20,760 nt of DNA, taken from JBLNBU01 sp050260215 (lineage in GTDB: Bacteria; Pseudomonadota; Alphaproteobacteria; Rhodospirillales; Magnetospirillaceae). Location of the stretch: positions 1-20,760 of the forward strand of contig JBLNBU010000015.1 of the NCBI GenBank assembly GCA_050260215.1. The letters are read 5' to 3'. Every line of letters starts with the position of its first letter. The first letter of the stretch is position 1. The notes below the pieces were generated by a model. That model made no database searches, was not told the origin of the DNA, and saw only the letters and a list, made by a program, of their open reading frames with translations. Shown here in pieces: positions 1-6,480 of this stretch. Position numbers and translations under genes: made by a program.

Positions 1-196
1 GGTTGTTGACCACCTCGGCCGACCACTGCACCGCCCCGTCCCAGTCGAACACCATGCGGCCATAGCCGTCATGGTCGGCGGCGCGCGGCGTGCTTTGGGC
101 CAGGGCGTCGCCGGCGACCAAGACCAGCAGCGCCAGCACCGCCAGCAGGCGGCCGAGCGGCAGAAGGACGAAGCGGCCGAGAAAGGGGGCGGTCAC
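1..196 (-). CDS. N-terminal fragment of an exported protein of unknown function (cut by window edge)
   Basis: This frame runs leftward out of the window; only about 65 residues are visible. From a GTG at 196 it encodes a typical Sec signal peptide: short basic start, a leucine/valine-rich core (about residues 8-30) and an A-L-A|Q-like cleavage site near residue 34. The mature part begins with a segment containing D-H-D-G-Y-G-R-M-V-F-D-W. Codons are strongly G/C-ending, as in the neighbours. The frame stays open upstream to an ATG at 379, 7 nt past the cheZ stop, so a longer product with 61 extra residues is possible; GTG 196 is preferred because it puts the signal peptide at the N-terminus. 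It lies downstream of cheZ on the same strand and may be co-transcribed. H-D-G-Y-x-R-x-V-F-D-W segments remind me of large alphaproteobacterial periplasmic TPR proteins, but too little is visible to name it. Confidence 0.55.
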   Translation of the reverse strand, partial: MTAPFLGRFVLLPLGRLLAVLALLVLVAGDALAQSTPRAADHDGYGRMVFDWDGAVQWSAEVVNN

Positions 197-386
197 GATC
201 GGGGCATCCGGATGGGCACGCGCCCTCGCCGACGGGAGGGCAGTGCCGTTGTAGCCGCCGGCGCGTCCGGCCGCCAGGGGCGCATCCGAGGTGGCGGGCC
301 CGACCGAATGGGGAAGAATGGCGACGGAATGCTTCGGCGCCGTGCCCGTCCCGCCGTCGCTCAGCCCCTGCTCCCCCATGGGTCGT

Positions 387-1031
387 CTAGTCGAAACTGG
401 CGAACAGCCGGTCGATCTCGGCCTGGTCGGCCGCGGTGCTCGGCAACTGCGGTCCGTTGAGCAGGTCTTGGTCGGTGATGACCTTGGGCCCGTCTTCCTT
501 GGCCGCATGTTCGTAGTCGCCGCCGAAGGCCTTGACCAGGTTCTCGACCCGGGCCTCGATCTCCTTCAGCGCCTTGACCACCTTGGTGATGCGCTGGCCG
601 GTGATGTCCTGGAAGGTGCAGGCCTCGAAGATCCGGGTGGTGGTCTCGGTCAGCTTCTCTGCGACCTGGGGATCCATCATCGCCGCCAGGGTTTCCAGGT
701 GCTCGGCGGCATCCATGATCTCGTTGGTCGCCGCCTCGGTGGCACCGACGATGGCATCGAGCTCGTCGGTGGCCGAGGCGATGAACTGGTCGCGGATCTC
801 GCCGGGCCGCAGCGCCGCGATCTCGGCCTTGGCCGCATGGATGTAGTCGGCCAGGGATTCGAGTTCGCGGTAAAGCTGCAGGTCACCGGCCGAAATGTCG
901 CCGGTCATGGAATCGAGCAGCGCCCGAACCACTTCGGCGACCTGGTCGACCTTGACGGTATCGCCATGCTCGCGCCGAATGGACTCCAGACGGAGCTCGA
1001 GGTCCCGGTCGACGAGGCCCTTCAGCGCCAT
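387..1031 (-). CDS. cheZ: CheZ-type CheY-P phosphatase
   Basis: A 214-residue, mostly helical cytoplasmic protein that dephosphorylates CheY-P to end the chemotaxis signal. The diagnostic part is C-T-F-Q-D-I-T-G-Q-R at about residues 137-146, matching the CheZ active-site helix in which a conserved Gln positions the attacking water. The C-terminus ends in an acidic-hydrophobic tail (E-I-D-R-L-F-A-S-F-D) resembling the CheZ peptide that docks on CheY, after a variable Pro/Asp-rich linker. Length equals that of enterobacterial CheZ (214). The ATG at 1031 has an AGAGGA ribosome site at 1038-1043, 6 nt upstream. It follows cheY on the same strand with a 16-nt gap, so signal and terminator are co-produced. 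CheZ is sporadic in alphaproteobacteria, many of which use phosphate-sink CheYs instead. Confidence 0.93.
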   Translation of the reverse strand: MALKGLVDRDLELRLESIRREHGDTVKVDQVAEVVRALLDSMTGDISAGDLQLYRELESLADYIHAAKAEIAALRPGEIRDQFIASATDELDAIVGATEAATNEIMDAAEHLETLAAMMDPQVAEKLTETTTRIFEACTFQDITGQRITKVVKALKEIEARVENLVKAFGGDYEHAAKEDGPKVITDQDLLNGPQLPSTAADQAEIDRLFASFD

Positions 1032-1047
1032 GGCGAATCCTCTATTC

Positions 1048-1434
1048 TCAGAAGTCGCCCAGCACGCTCACCATCTTCGCCTTCAACGTCTCGGCGTTGA
1101 ACGGCTTGACGATGTAGTTGGAGACGCCGGCTTCCTTGGCGGCAACCACGTTCTCCGACTTCGACTCGGCGGTGACCATGATGAACGGGACCGGCTTCAG
1201 CTTGGCATCGGCGCGAACCTCGCGCAGCAGCTGCAGGCCGGTCATCGGCTCCATGTTCCAATCGGAGATGATCAGACCATAGTTGCCGACGCGCAGCATC
1301 TGAAGCGCCATCGAGCCGTCAGTCGCCTCGTCGACGTTGTTGAAACCCAGCTGCTTGAGCAGGTTCCGGATGATCCTGAGCATCGTCTTGTAGTCGTCGA
1401 CGATGAGGACGTTCATATTTTTATCGACAGCCAT
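1048..1434 (-). CDS. cheY: Chemotaxis response regulator CheY
   Basis: A 128-residue single receiver domain with no output domain. It carries signals from CheA to the flagellar switch. Visible features are the acidic pair in V-D-D-Y near residue 13, the phospho-acceptor Asp in I-S-D-W-N-M, the switch Thr in M-V-T-A-E and the conserved Lys in V-K-P-F. It resembles E. coli CheY closely (L-L-K-x-L-G-F-N-N-V, I-S-D-W-N-M, M-V-T-A-E), except that the usual Pro after N-M is Glu. The start is ATG 1434 because AAGGAG (1442-1447) lies 7 nt upstream. The in-frame ATG at 1455 lies upstream of that site, and the ATG at 1438 runs into a stop after five codons. It sits in the fliL-fliM transcription direction just before cheZ, which fits CheY-P docking on the FliM motif encoded in the same cluster. 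Confidence 0.95.
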   Translation of the reverse strand: MAVDKNMNVLIVDDYKTMLRIIRNLLKQLGFNNVDEATDGSMALQMLRVGNYGLIISDWNMEPMTGLQLLREVRADAKLKPVPFIMVTAESKSENVVAAKEAGVSNYIVKPFNAETLKAKMVSVLGDF

Positions 1435-1441
1435 CCATCCG

Positions 1442-1447
1442 CTCCTT
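1442..1447 (-). promoter_or_regulatory. Ribosome binding site fixing the cheY start
   Basis: AAGGAG on the minus strand, 7 nt before ATG 1434. A second ATG at 1438 is only 3 nt away and opens a five-codon frame, so the spacing decides the start. Confidence 0.7.
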
Positions 1448-1537
1448 CGAGACACTAGCCGCCAGAAACCGATTCACCCGCTAACCCACAGGTTTTCCTA
1501 GTTAAGATAGGGGGCGGTACCTGCGCAAGGCATTTTT

Positions 1538-1553
1538 TGCACTGCCCCCACCA
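1538..1553 (-). promoter_or_regulatory. Possible sigma-54 (-24/-12) promoter for cheYZ
   Basis: The minus strand reads TGGTGG-GGGCA-GTGCA. The invariant GG and GC are 10 bases apart as sigma-54 requires, but only the TGG and TGCA parts match TGGCAC-N5-TTGCW. It lies at the motE stop, about 104 nt upstream of cheY. A near-copy of the palindrome seen at the other sigma-54 sites (GGCA-TTTTT-TGCA, 1529-1541) overlaps the -12 element. cheY could equally be read from the fliL operon; no intrinsic terminator is visible in this gap. Confidence 0.3.
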
Positions 1554-1555
1554 AA

Positions 1556-2341
1556 TCAACCCCCGGAAGCAGGTTTCGGCACTGGAATTTGTCGCCGCTG
1601 CGCCAATTCGGACGTAACGGCACGCGCTTTTGAGGGATCCATTTCGGCCAGGATCGGGGCCACACGCTGTTCCTTCATGCGTTCGACCACCTCGAGCATG
1701 ATGTTCATGTCGAGCTGTTCGAAGATCTTCGCCGCCTCCTTGGGCTTCATGTTCTCGTAGATCTTCACGAGCGAGCGCATCTTGTTGTCTTCCTGATCGT
1801 TGTACTGCCGCAGCAGTCCCTCGATCGTGTTCTGCAGGCTCTTCATCTCCGAGACCTTGCGCTCGATCTGGTCCTCGGCAGCCTTCATCAGGGCCTCGCG
1901 GCGCTCGATGTCGCGCTCGCGGGCATCCAGGGCGTTGCGGCGCTCGACCAGCTTCTGCAGCACGTCCATCTCGGTCTGGCTCATGCCGCCCTGGTCGGCC
2001 GCGTTGGTGGCAGGGGCCTGGGCGGGGGCGGCCGCCGGAGTGGCGGCGGGGCCGGCCGCGGTCTGCGACGGCTGGGCCGCCTGGCCGGCATCGGGCGCCT
2101 GGGCCACCTGCTGCTGGGGCGGCAGCGGGGCACCGCGGCGCGGCGGCTGCTGGGCCTGCAGCTCGGCCACCGAAACGGCGCCGCTGACCACGTTGGACAC
2201 CCCATTGCCGGCGGAAAGGCCCTTCCAGATGTCGCCGACGCGCACCGACAGCATCAGCACGCCGATGCCGATCAGCACCGGCAACAGGCGCACGAACGGC
2301 GTCTTGGGCTTGGGCGGCGACTTGGGCTGGGTGCGGGCCAT
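1556..2341 (-). CDS. motE: MotE-like flagellar motor support protein
   Basis: A 261-residue protein with a short basic Pro/Lys-rich cytoplasmic start, one membrane helix at about residues 16-34, a Pro/Ala/Gln-rich linker (about 60-118), a charged coiled coil (about 118-187) and a C-terminal domain (about 190-250). That domain contains Y-E-N-M-K-P-K-E-A-A-K-I-F and E-R-M-K-E-Q-R-V-A-P-I-L-A-E-M-D, which is the MgtE-N/FliG-like fold of the MotE family. In rhizobia MotE is a periplasmic chaperone for the stator-associated protein MotC; no motC is seen here. The start ATG has GAGGAGG 5 nt upstream. The gene begins 10 nt after the DUF6468 stop and belongs to the fliL-fliM run. The family call is firm; the exact partner is inferred. 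Confidence 0.8.
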   Translation of the reverse strand: MARTQPKSPPKPKTPFVRLLPVLIGIGVLMLSVRVGDIWKGLSAGNGVSNVVSGAVSVAELQAQQPPRRGAPLPPQQQVAQAPDAGQAAQPSQTAAGPAATPAAAPAQAPATNAADQGGMSQTEMDVLQKLVERRNALDARERDIERREALMKAAEDQIERKVSEMKSLQNTIEGLLRQYNDQEDNKMRSLVKIYENMKPKEAAKIFEQLDMNIMLEVVERMKEQRVAPILAEMDPSKARAVTSELAQRRQIPVPKPASGG

Positions 2342-2351
2342 GGCGGCCTCC

Positions 2352-2825
2352 TCAACGCATGGACTGCAGGGCGCGCAGCAGTTCGCGCTCTGCTTCCGAC
2401 CGCTCGTCGCCGTCCTGTTCGGAAGCGGCGGCGGCCGCGGCCACGGTGGCGGCCTTGCCGCCCGAGATGCGGCCCTGGGCCTGGGGCGCCGAGCGCACTT
2501 CGGTCCGGGCCGAGCGCACCGCGTTTTCCAGGCGGTTGGCCATGGTGTCGGCGCGCTCGATCATGAAGGCGAGGTCGTCGCGCAGGCTTTGCGCCTTCTC
2601 GACCCGCTCCTGCAGCGCCTGGCCGGCATCCTCGGCCGCCTTGCGCAGCTTGGGGATCGAGGATTCGGCGCGCACGGTCGCCTCGTTGAAGTTGACGATG
2701 ATCTTGGCCATGTCGTCGCGGTTCTTGCGCAGCGCCGACAGCCGCCCGTTGAGACGGATGGCGAAGCCGATGGTGACGATCAGCAGCACCGAGACCAGGA
2801 TGTCGAGGATGATCTTCCAGTCCAC
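2352..2825 (-). CDS. DUF6468-type membrane-anchored coiled-coil protein
   Basis: A 157-residue protein with a GTG start 4 nt after the fliM stop, so translation is probably coupled to fliM. Residues 3-24 form a single hydrophobic helix (I-I-L-D-I-L-V-S-V-L-L-I-V). It is followed by a charged helical region rich in heptad-like Leu/Ala to about residue 110, an Ala-rich stretch and an acidic tail ending L-L-R-A-L-Q-S-M-R. I match it to DUF6468, a family of unknown function found beside fliM/motE genes in alphaproteobacterial flagellar operons. No catalytic motif is visible. Its place between fliM and the motE-like gene suggests a structural role near the motor, which is inference. Confidence 0.7.
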   Translation of the reverse strand: MDWKIILDILVSVLLIVTIGFAIRLNGRLSALRKNRDDMAKIIVNFNEATVRAESSIPKLRKAAEDAGQALQERVEKAQSLRDDLAFMIERADTMANRLENAVRSARTEVRSAPQAQGRISGGKAATVAAAAAASEQDGDERSEAERELLRALQSMR

Positions 2826-2829
2826 GGCT

Positions 2830-4017
2830 TTACGGCCCCTTGTCCTTGCGCAGCGTCTCGTCGACGCGGATGGCGATGTGCTGGCCCTTGCGCCCCATGC
2901 GGCCGCGGAACATGCCGACGTCGCCGCAGCGCATCTCGATGTGCGAGTCGGGCGTGGCGTTCAGCATGTACTTCGACCCGATCCGCCAGTTGAGGACCTC
3001 GCGCAGCGGCATGATCTGCTCGTCCAGCACCGCTTCCAGCTGGACCTCGGTCAGCCACAGCTCTTCGGCCAAGTGGGTTTCCCAGATGGAGTCACGGCCG
3101 AACTTTTCGCCCATGAACATCTGCAGCAGCAGCTCGCGCACCGGTTCCAGGGTGGCGTAGGGCAGCAGCAGTTCCAGGCGGCCGCCGCGATCTTCCATGT
3201 CGATGCGCAGCTTGGCGACGATGGCCGCGTTGCTGGGGCGCGAGATGGTGGCGAAGCGGGGGTTGGTTTCCAGGCGGTCGAAACGGAAGGTCACCGGCGA
3301 CAGCGGATCGAAGGCCGCCGACAGGTCGGACAGCACCACGTGCACCATGCGCTCGACCAGGTTGCGCTCGATGGTGGTGTAGGGCCGGCCCTCGATGCGC
3401 ATGGCCGCGGTGCCGCGCCGGCCGCCCAGCAGCACGTCGACGATGGAGTAGATCAGCGACGAGTCGACGGTCAGCAGGCCGAAGTTGTCCCATTCCTCGG
3501 CCTTGAACACCGCCAGCATGGCCGGCAGCGGGATCGAGTTCAGGTAGTCGCCGAAACGCAAGGACAAGATGTTGTCGAGCGACACCTCGACGTTGTCCGA
3601 GGTGAAGTTACGCATGGACGTCGACATCATGCGCACCAGGCGGTCGAACACCACCTCGAGCATGGGCAGACGTTCGTAGGACACCAGGGCCGAATTGAGG
3701 ATCGCCTGGATGCCCGACTTATCGTCGCCGTGGCCGTGGTCGTCGTCGAAACCGAGCAGAGAGTCGATTTCGTCCTGGTTGAGGACGCGGGTCGAATCGC
3801 GGCTGACCGCCTGGGCCGTCTCGGCCTGGCCGTCGCCGGCGCCGAGCATGGCTTCCCATTCGGCGGCCATGGCATCGCCGCCTTCCTCGCCGCCGCCGCC
3901 CCCGCCGCCTGCGCCGCCCTCGCCGGAGTCGCCCCCGGCCATGGCGGCCCATTCGCGCATCAGGGCCTCTTCGTCTTCGGCGGACCTACCTTCGCCGCCT
4001 TCGTCGTCCATCGCCAT
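2830..4017 (-). CDS. fliM: Flagellar motor switch protein FliM
   Basis: A 395-residue protein of the C-ring that binds CheY-P and couples it to FliG and FliN. The CheY-binding helix, usually at the very N-terminus, is L-N-Q-D-E-I-D-S-L-L-G-F at residues 79-90. It is preceded by an acidic, glycine-rich extension with two similar units (about 17-29 and 48-61, each with E-W-x-A-M). The middle CheC-like domain follows (M-R-N-F-T near 137; L-L-G-G-R-R for the G-G motif), then a C-terminal SpoA/FliN-like domain (about 310-390). Typical FliM is 320-340 residues; the excess is the N-terminal extension. The start may be ATG 4017 or ATG 4011; neither has a strong ribosome site. It starts 22 nt after fliL. 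No fliN follows; the next genes are DUF6468 and motE-like. Confidence 0.95.
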   Translation of the reverse strand: MAMDDEGGEGRSAEDEEALMREWAAMAGGDSGEGGAGGGGGGGEEGGDAMAAEWEAMLGAGDGQAETAQAVSRDSTRVLNQDEIDSLLGFDDDHGHGDDKSGIQAILNSALVSYERLPMLEVVFDRLVRMMSTSMRNFTSDNVEVSLDNILSLRFGDYLNSIPLPAMLAVFKAEEWDNFGLLTVDSSLIYSIVDVLLGGRRGTAAMRIEGRPYTTIERNLVERMVHVVLSDLSAAFDPLSPVTFRFDRLETNPRFATISRPSNAAIVAKLRIDMEDRGGRLELLLPYATLEPVRELLLQMFMGEKFGRDSIWETHLAEELWLTEVQLEAVLDEQIMPLREVLNWRIGSKYMLNATPDSHIEMRCGDVGMFRGRMGRKGQHIAIRVDETLRKDKGP

Positions 4018-4039
4018 CTGAACGCCCCGCTAGGTCCAC

Positions 4040-4585
4040 TTACTGGACCAGCATCTCCTTGAACAGCACGTCGTTGACCTTGACCGGCTTGACCGCGGCA
4101 TTGACGCGGCTCAGCAATTCTTCGCGCAACAGGTGCATGCCGGCCGCGCCCTGCAGGTCCTCGATGCGCAGCTCGCGCAGGTAGACCTGGAAGTTGTCGA
4201 CGATGCGCGGCATCAACTGCTCGATACGGGGCTGGTCGGTGACCGCCTCCAGTTCGAGCGCGACGCGCAGCTTCAAAAACGCCTGCTTGCGCCCGGAGCT
4301 CTGCAGGTTGACCAGCATTTCGGGCAGGTCCATGAACACGGCCGCCTGCACCGCCTTGGCGGCAGGCGCGGCCGGCTTGGCCTCTTCCTTGTGCTCGCCG
4401 CCGCCGTGGCCGAGAAGGCTCTCGAACACGCCGGAGAAATAAAGTCCGGCACCGGCGCCGATCACCAGCAGGATCGGCAGCACGATGATCAGGATCTTCT
4501 TGATCGGCAGCTTCTTGCCTGACGGCTCGGAAGACTCTTCCGTGCCCTCGCCTTCTTCGAAATCCTCTTCGAGGTCTTCAGCCAT
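4040..4585 (-). CDS. fliL: Flagellar basal-body protein FliL
   Basis: A 181-residue single-pass inner-membrane protein that surrounds or stabilises stators at the motor. It has an acidic cytoplasmic N-terminus, one membrane helix at about residues 31-52 after a K-K-L-P-I-K-K stop-transfer signal, and a periplasmic domain (about 80-181). That domain has the family pattern of an N-L-x-S repeat-like strand and a C-terminal V-N-D-V-L-F-K-E-M. I chose ATG 4585 because it begins the usual M-A-E-D-L-E-E-D-F acidic stretch. An in-frame GTG at 4633 has an AGGA 9 nt upstream and would add 16 residues, so the start is uncertain. It is the first gene of the leftward operon, divergent from flgF. Confidence 0.92.
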   Translation of the reverse strand: MAEDLEEDFEEGEGTEESSEPSGKKLPIKKILIIVLPILLVIGAGAGLYFSGVFESLLGHGGGEHKEEAKPAAPAAKAVQAAVFMDLPEMLVNLQSSGRKQAFLKLRVALELEAVTDQPRIEQLMPRIVDNFQVYLRELRIEDLQGAAGMHLLREELLSRVNAAVKPVKVNDVLFKEMLVQ

Positions 4586-4768
4586 GGGGTCCCCATCCCG
4601 TCCGGGCGGGCTCGCGTCCCCCTGGGAGCGCACGAGCTCGATCCTGAGGTTAGTGTCAGCCGGTTAATAGAAGGTTGAGCCCGCCCGCGAAAAAGGGAAA
4701 CCGCCCCATTCGTCGAGGGCATGGCCCCTCCCCCTTCGGCGCCGGGAGGATACCAACCCCGGCCACCC

Positions 4769-4797
4769 CCGGCAATAACTGCCCGGCAAGCGCTGCC
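4769..4797. promoter_or_regulatory. Tandem GGCA-N5-TGCC palindromes, likely activator (enhancer) sites
   Basis: Two similar 15-bp sites, CCGGCAATAACTGCC (4769-4783) and CCGGCAAGCGCTGCC (4783-4797), lie 14 bp apart. Each contains the perfect inverted repeat GGCA-N5-TGCC. They end 54 bp before the -24 element of the flgF sigma-54 promoter, where NtrC-family activators such as FlbD normally bind. The same motif pair recurs at 20558-20590 at an equal distance from another sigma-54 promoter. The sites lie about 185 bp upstream of fliL and might also act on that operon. Confidence 0.65.
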
Positions 4798-4851
4798 CCG
4801 ACGGCGGTGGCGGCAGCAGCAAAATCATTGTTTTCCAATGAGTTGATGAAT

Positions 4852-4867
4852 TGGCACGGGGCTTGCG
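4852..4867 (+). promoter_or_regulatory. Sigma-54 promoter of the flgF-flgG-flgA-flgH operon
   Basis: TGGCAC-GGGGC-TTGCG matches the -24/-12 consensus TGGCAC-N5-TTGCW at all but the last base. Transcription should begin near 4878, leaving a leader of about 32 nt to flgF ATG 4911. This supports that ATG over frame extensions that begin upstream of the expected transcript start. The rest of the 325-bp fliL-flgF gap holds the paired palindromes at 4769-4797; I found no convincing promoter facing fliL. Confidence 0.85.
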
Positions 4868-4910
4868 AGATACCCGGCGAGTTTCGGCAAACGCCCAAGG
4901 TTGCAAGGCC

Positions 4911-5648
4911 ATGGAAAACACATCGTACATCGCCCTATCCCGCCAGGCGGCGCTGTGGCGCCAGATGGACGTGGTGGCCAACAACATGGCCAACGTCAAC
5001 ACGCCGGCCTACAAGGGCGAAGCCATGATGTTCCGCGAATACCTCGCGGACACCCGGTCGAGCGACCGGGCCATCGGCGGCAAGCTGGCCTACGTGCAGG
5101 ATGTCGGCGTGCTGCGCGACACCCACGAAGGCCCGATGAGCAAGACCGACAACCCGCTGGACGTCGCCATCCACGGCGACGGCTACTTCCAGATCGAGAC
5201 TCAGGCCGGCATGCGCTTCACCCGCAACGGCCACTTCCGCCTGGACGAGGGCGGCATGCTGGTCAACAGCCAGGGCTTCGCGGTGATGAGCGATTCCGAC
5301 AATCCGCTGATCTTCGCGCCCAACGAGACCCGCATCGAGATTTCCGGCGACGGCACCGTGTCCACCGAGAACGGCCCCGTGGGCAAGCTGAAGGTGGTCA
5401 AGTTCGCCAACGACCAGGAACTGCGCAAGGCCGGCGACGGCCTTTACGAGACCACCCTGGCGCCCGAGACGGTCACCCGTCCCGAGGTGGTCCAGGGGAT
5501 GATGGAGGAATCCAACGTGCAGCCGGTGCTCGAGATCACCCGCATGACCCAGATCATGCGCCAATACGAAGGCGTGCAGAAGCTGATCGACGCCGAGAAC
5601 GACCGTCAGCTCAAGGCCATCCAGACGTTGGCCCGGATCAACGCCTAA
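4911..5648 (+). CDS. flgF: Flagellar proximal rod protein FlgF
   Basis: A 245-residue axial protein of the flagellar rod, exported by the flagellar type III apparatus without a cleaved signal. The N-terminus has the rod/hook signature (Q-M-D-V-V-A-N-N-M-A-N-V-N-T-P-A-Y-K). The centre has D-N-P-L-D-V-A-I-H-G-D-G-Y-F and F-T-R-N-G-H-F, and the C-terminus has the partner helix (E-E-S-N-V-Q-P-V-L-E-I-T-R-M-T-Q-I-M-R-Q-Y-E). The start at M-E-N-T-S-Y-I-A-L-S-R-Q is typical of FlgF and lies about 32 nt after the predicted sigma-54 start point. It is first in the rightward rod/ring operon, 30 nt before flgG. Confidence 0.95.
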   Translation: MENTSYIALSRQAALWRQMDVVANNMANVNTPAYKGEAMMFREYLADTRSSDRAIGGKLAYVQDVGVLRDTHEGPMSKTDNPLDVAIHGDGYFQIETQAGMRFTRNGHFRLDEGGMLVNSQGFAVMSDSDNPLIFAPNETRIEISGDGTVSTENGPVGKLKVVKFANDQELRKAGDGLYETTLAPETVTRPEVVQGMMEESNVQPVLEITRMTQIMRQYEGVQKLIDAENDRQLKAIQTLARINA

Positions 5649-5678
5649 ACACCGGTTCGAAGGGGAAGGAACTAGCCC

Positions 5679-6470
5679 ATGCGCTCGCTGAACATCGCCG
5701 CCACCGGCATGCTGGCCCAGCAGACCAACGTCGAGGTCATTTCGAACAACATCGCCAACATGAACACCACCGCCTATACCCGTCGGCGGCCGGAGTTCAG
5801 CGACCTGCTCTACCAGAACCTGCGCCGGGTCGGCGCCCAGTCGTCGGATGCCGGCACCATCGTGCCGACCGGCGTGCAGCTGGGCCTGGGCGTGAAGACC
5901 ACCGCGGTCTACCGCATCACCGAGCAGGGCAGCGTGCAGAACACCGACAACACCCTGGACCTGGCCATCCAGGGCAAGGGCTACTTCCGCATCCTGCTGC
6001 CCAGCGGCGAGACCGCCTACACCCGCGACGGCTCGTTCCAGCTGTCGGCCGAGGGCAAGATCGTCACCCACGAGGGCTACACCGTGCAGCCCGAGATCTC
6101 GATCCCCGCCGGCACGGTGGGCGTCACCATCGACGCCACCGGTCAGGTGATCATCAAGCTGGACGGCCAGGTGCAGACCCAGGTGAAGGGCCAGCTGACG
6201 CTGGCGACCTTCCCCAACGAGGCCGGTCTCGAAGCCCGCGGCGACAACCTCTACCTCGAGACGCCCGCCTCGGGCCAGCCGGTGGTCAACCCGCCGGGCA
6301 AGGCCGGCACCGGCACCGGCACCATCCTGCAGGGCTTCCTCGAAACCTCGAACGTCAACGTGGTCTCCGAGATCACCAACCTGATCAGCGCCCAGCGCGC
6401 CTACGAAATGAACTCCAAGGTCATCCAGGCCTCGGACGAGATGCTCAGCACCATCAACCAGGTGAAGTGA
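5679..6470 (+). CDS. flgG: Flagellar distal rod protein FlgG
   Basis: A 263-residue distal rod subunit. It begins M-R-S-L-N-I-A-A-T-G-M-L-A-Q-Q and carries the rod signature S-N-N-I-A-N-M-N-T-T-A-Y-T-R-R (about 26-40). D-N-T-L-D-L-A-I-Q-G-K-G-Y-F-R-I (about 92-107) follows, and the C-terminal helix has L-E-T-S-N-V-N-V-V-S-E-I-T-N-L-I-S-A-Q-R-A-Y-E-M-N-S-K. Length agrees with the usual 260-262. AAGGA at 5666-5670 lies 8 nt before the ATG. It sits between flgF and flgA in the usual order. Confidence 0.97.
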   Translation: MRSLNIAATGMLAQQTNVEVISNNIANMNTTAYTRRRPEFSDLLYQNLRRVGAQSSDAGTIVPTGVQLGLGVKTTAVYRITEQGSVQNTDNTLDLAIQGKGYFRILLPSGETAYTRDGSFQLSAEGKIVTHEGYTVQPEISIPAGTVGVTIDATGQVIIKLDGQVQTQVKGQLTLATFPNEAGLEARGDNLYLETPASGQPVVNPPGKAGTGTGTILQGFLETSNVNVVSEITNLISAQRAYEMNSKVIQASDEMLSTINQVK

Positions 6471-6480
6471 GGCCGGTGCC

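Noticed and set aside
1980..2160. Pro/Ala/Gln-rich low-complexity DNA in the motE-like gene as a repeat element
   Set aside because: It is an in-frame flexible linker between the membrane helix and the coiled coil, as usual in this family.
4719..4755. Sigma-54-like sites facing fliL on the minus strand
   Set aside because: Two places have GG and GC at the right distance (GGGGAG-GGGCC-ATGCC; TGGTAT-CCTCC-CGGCG), but the remaining consensus positions mostly fail, and GC-rich DNA gives such matches by chance.
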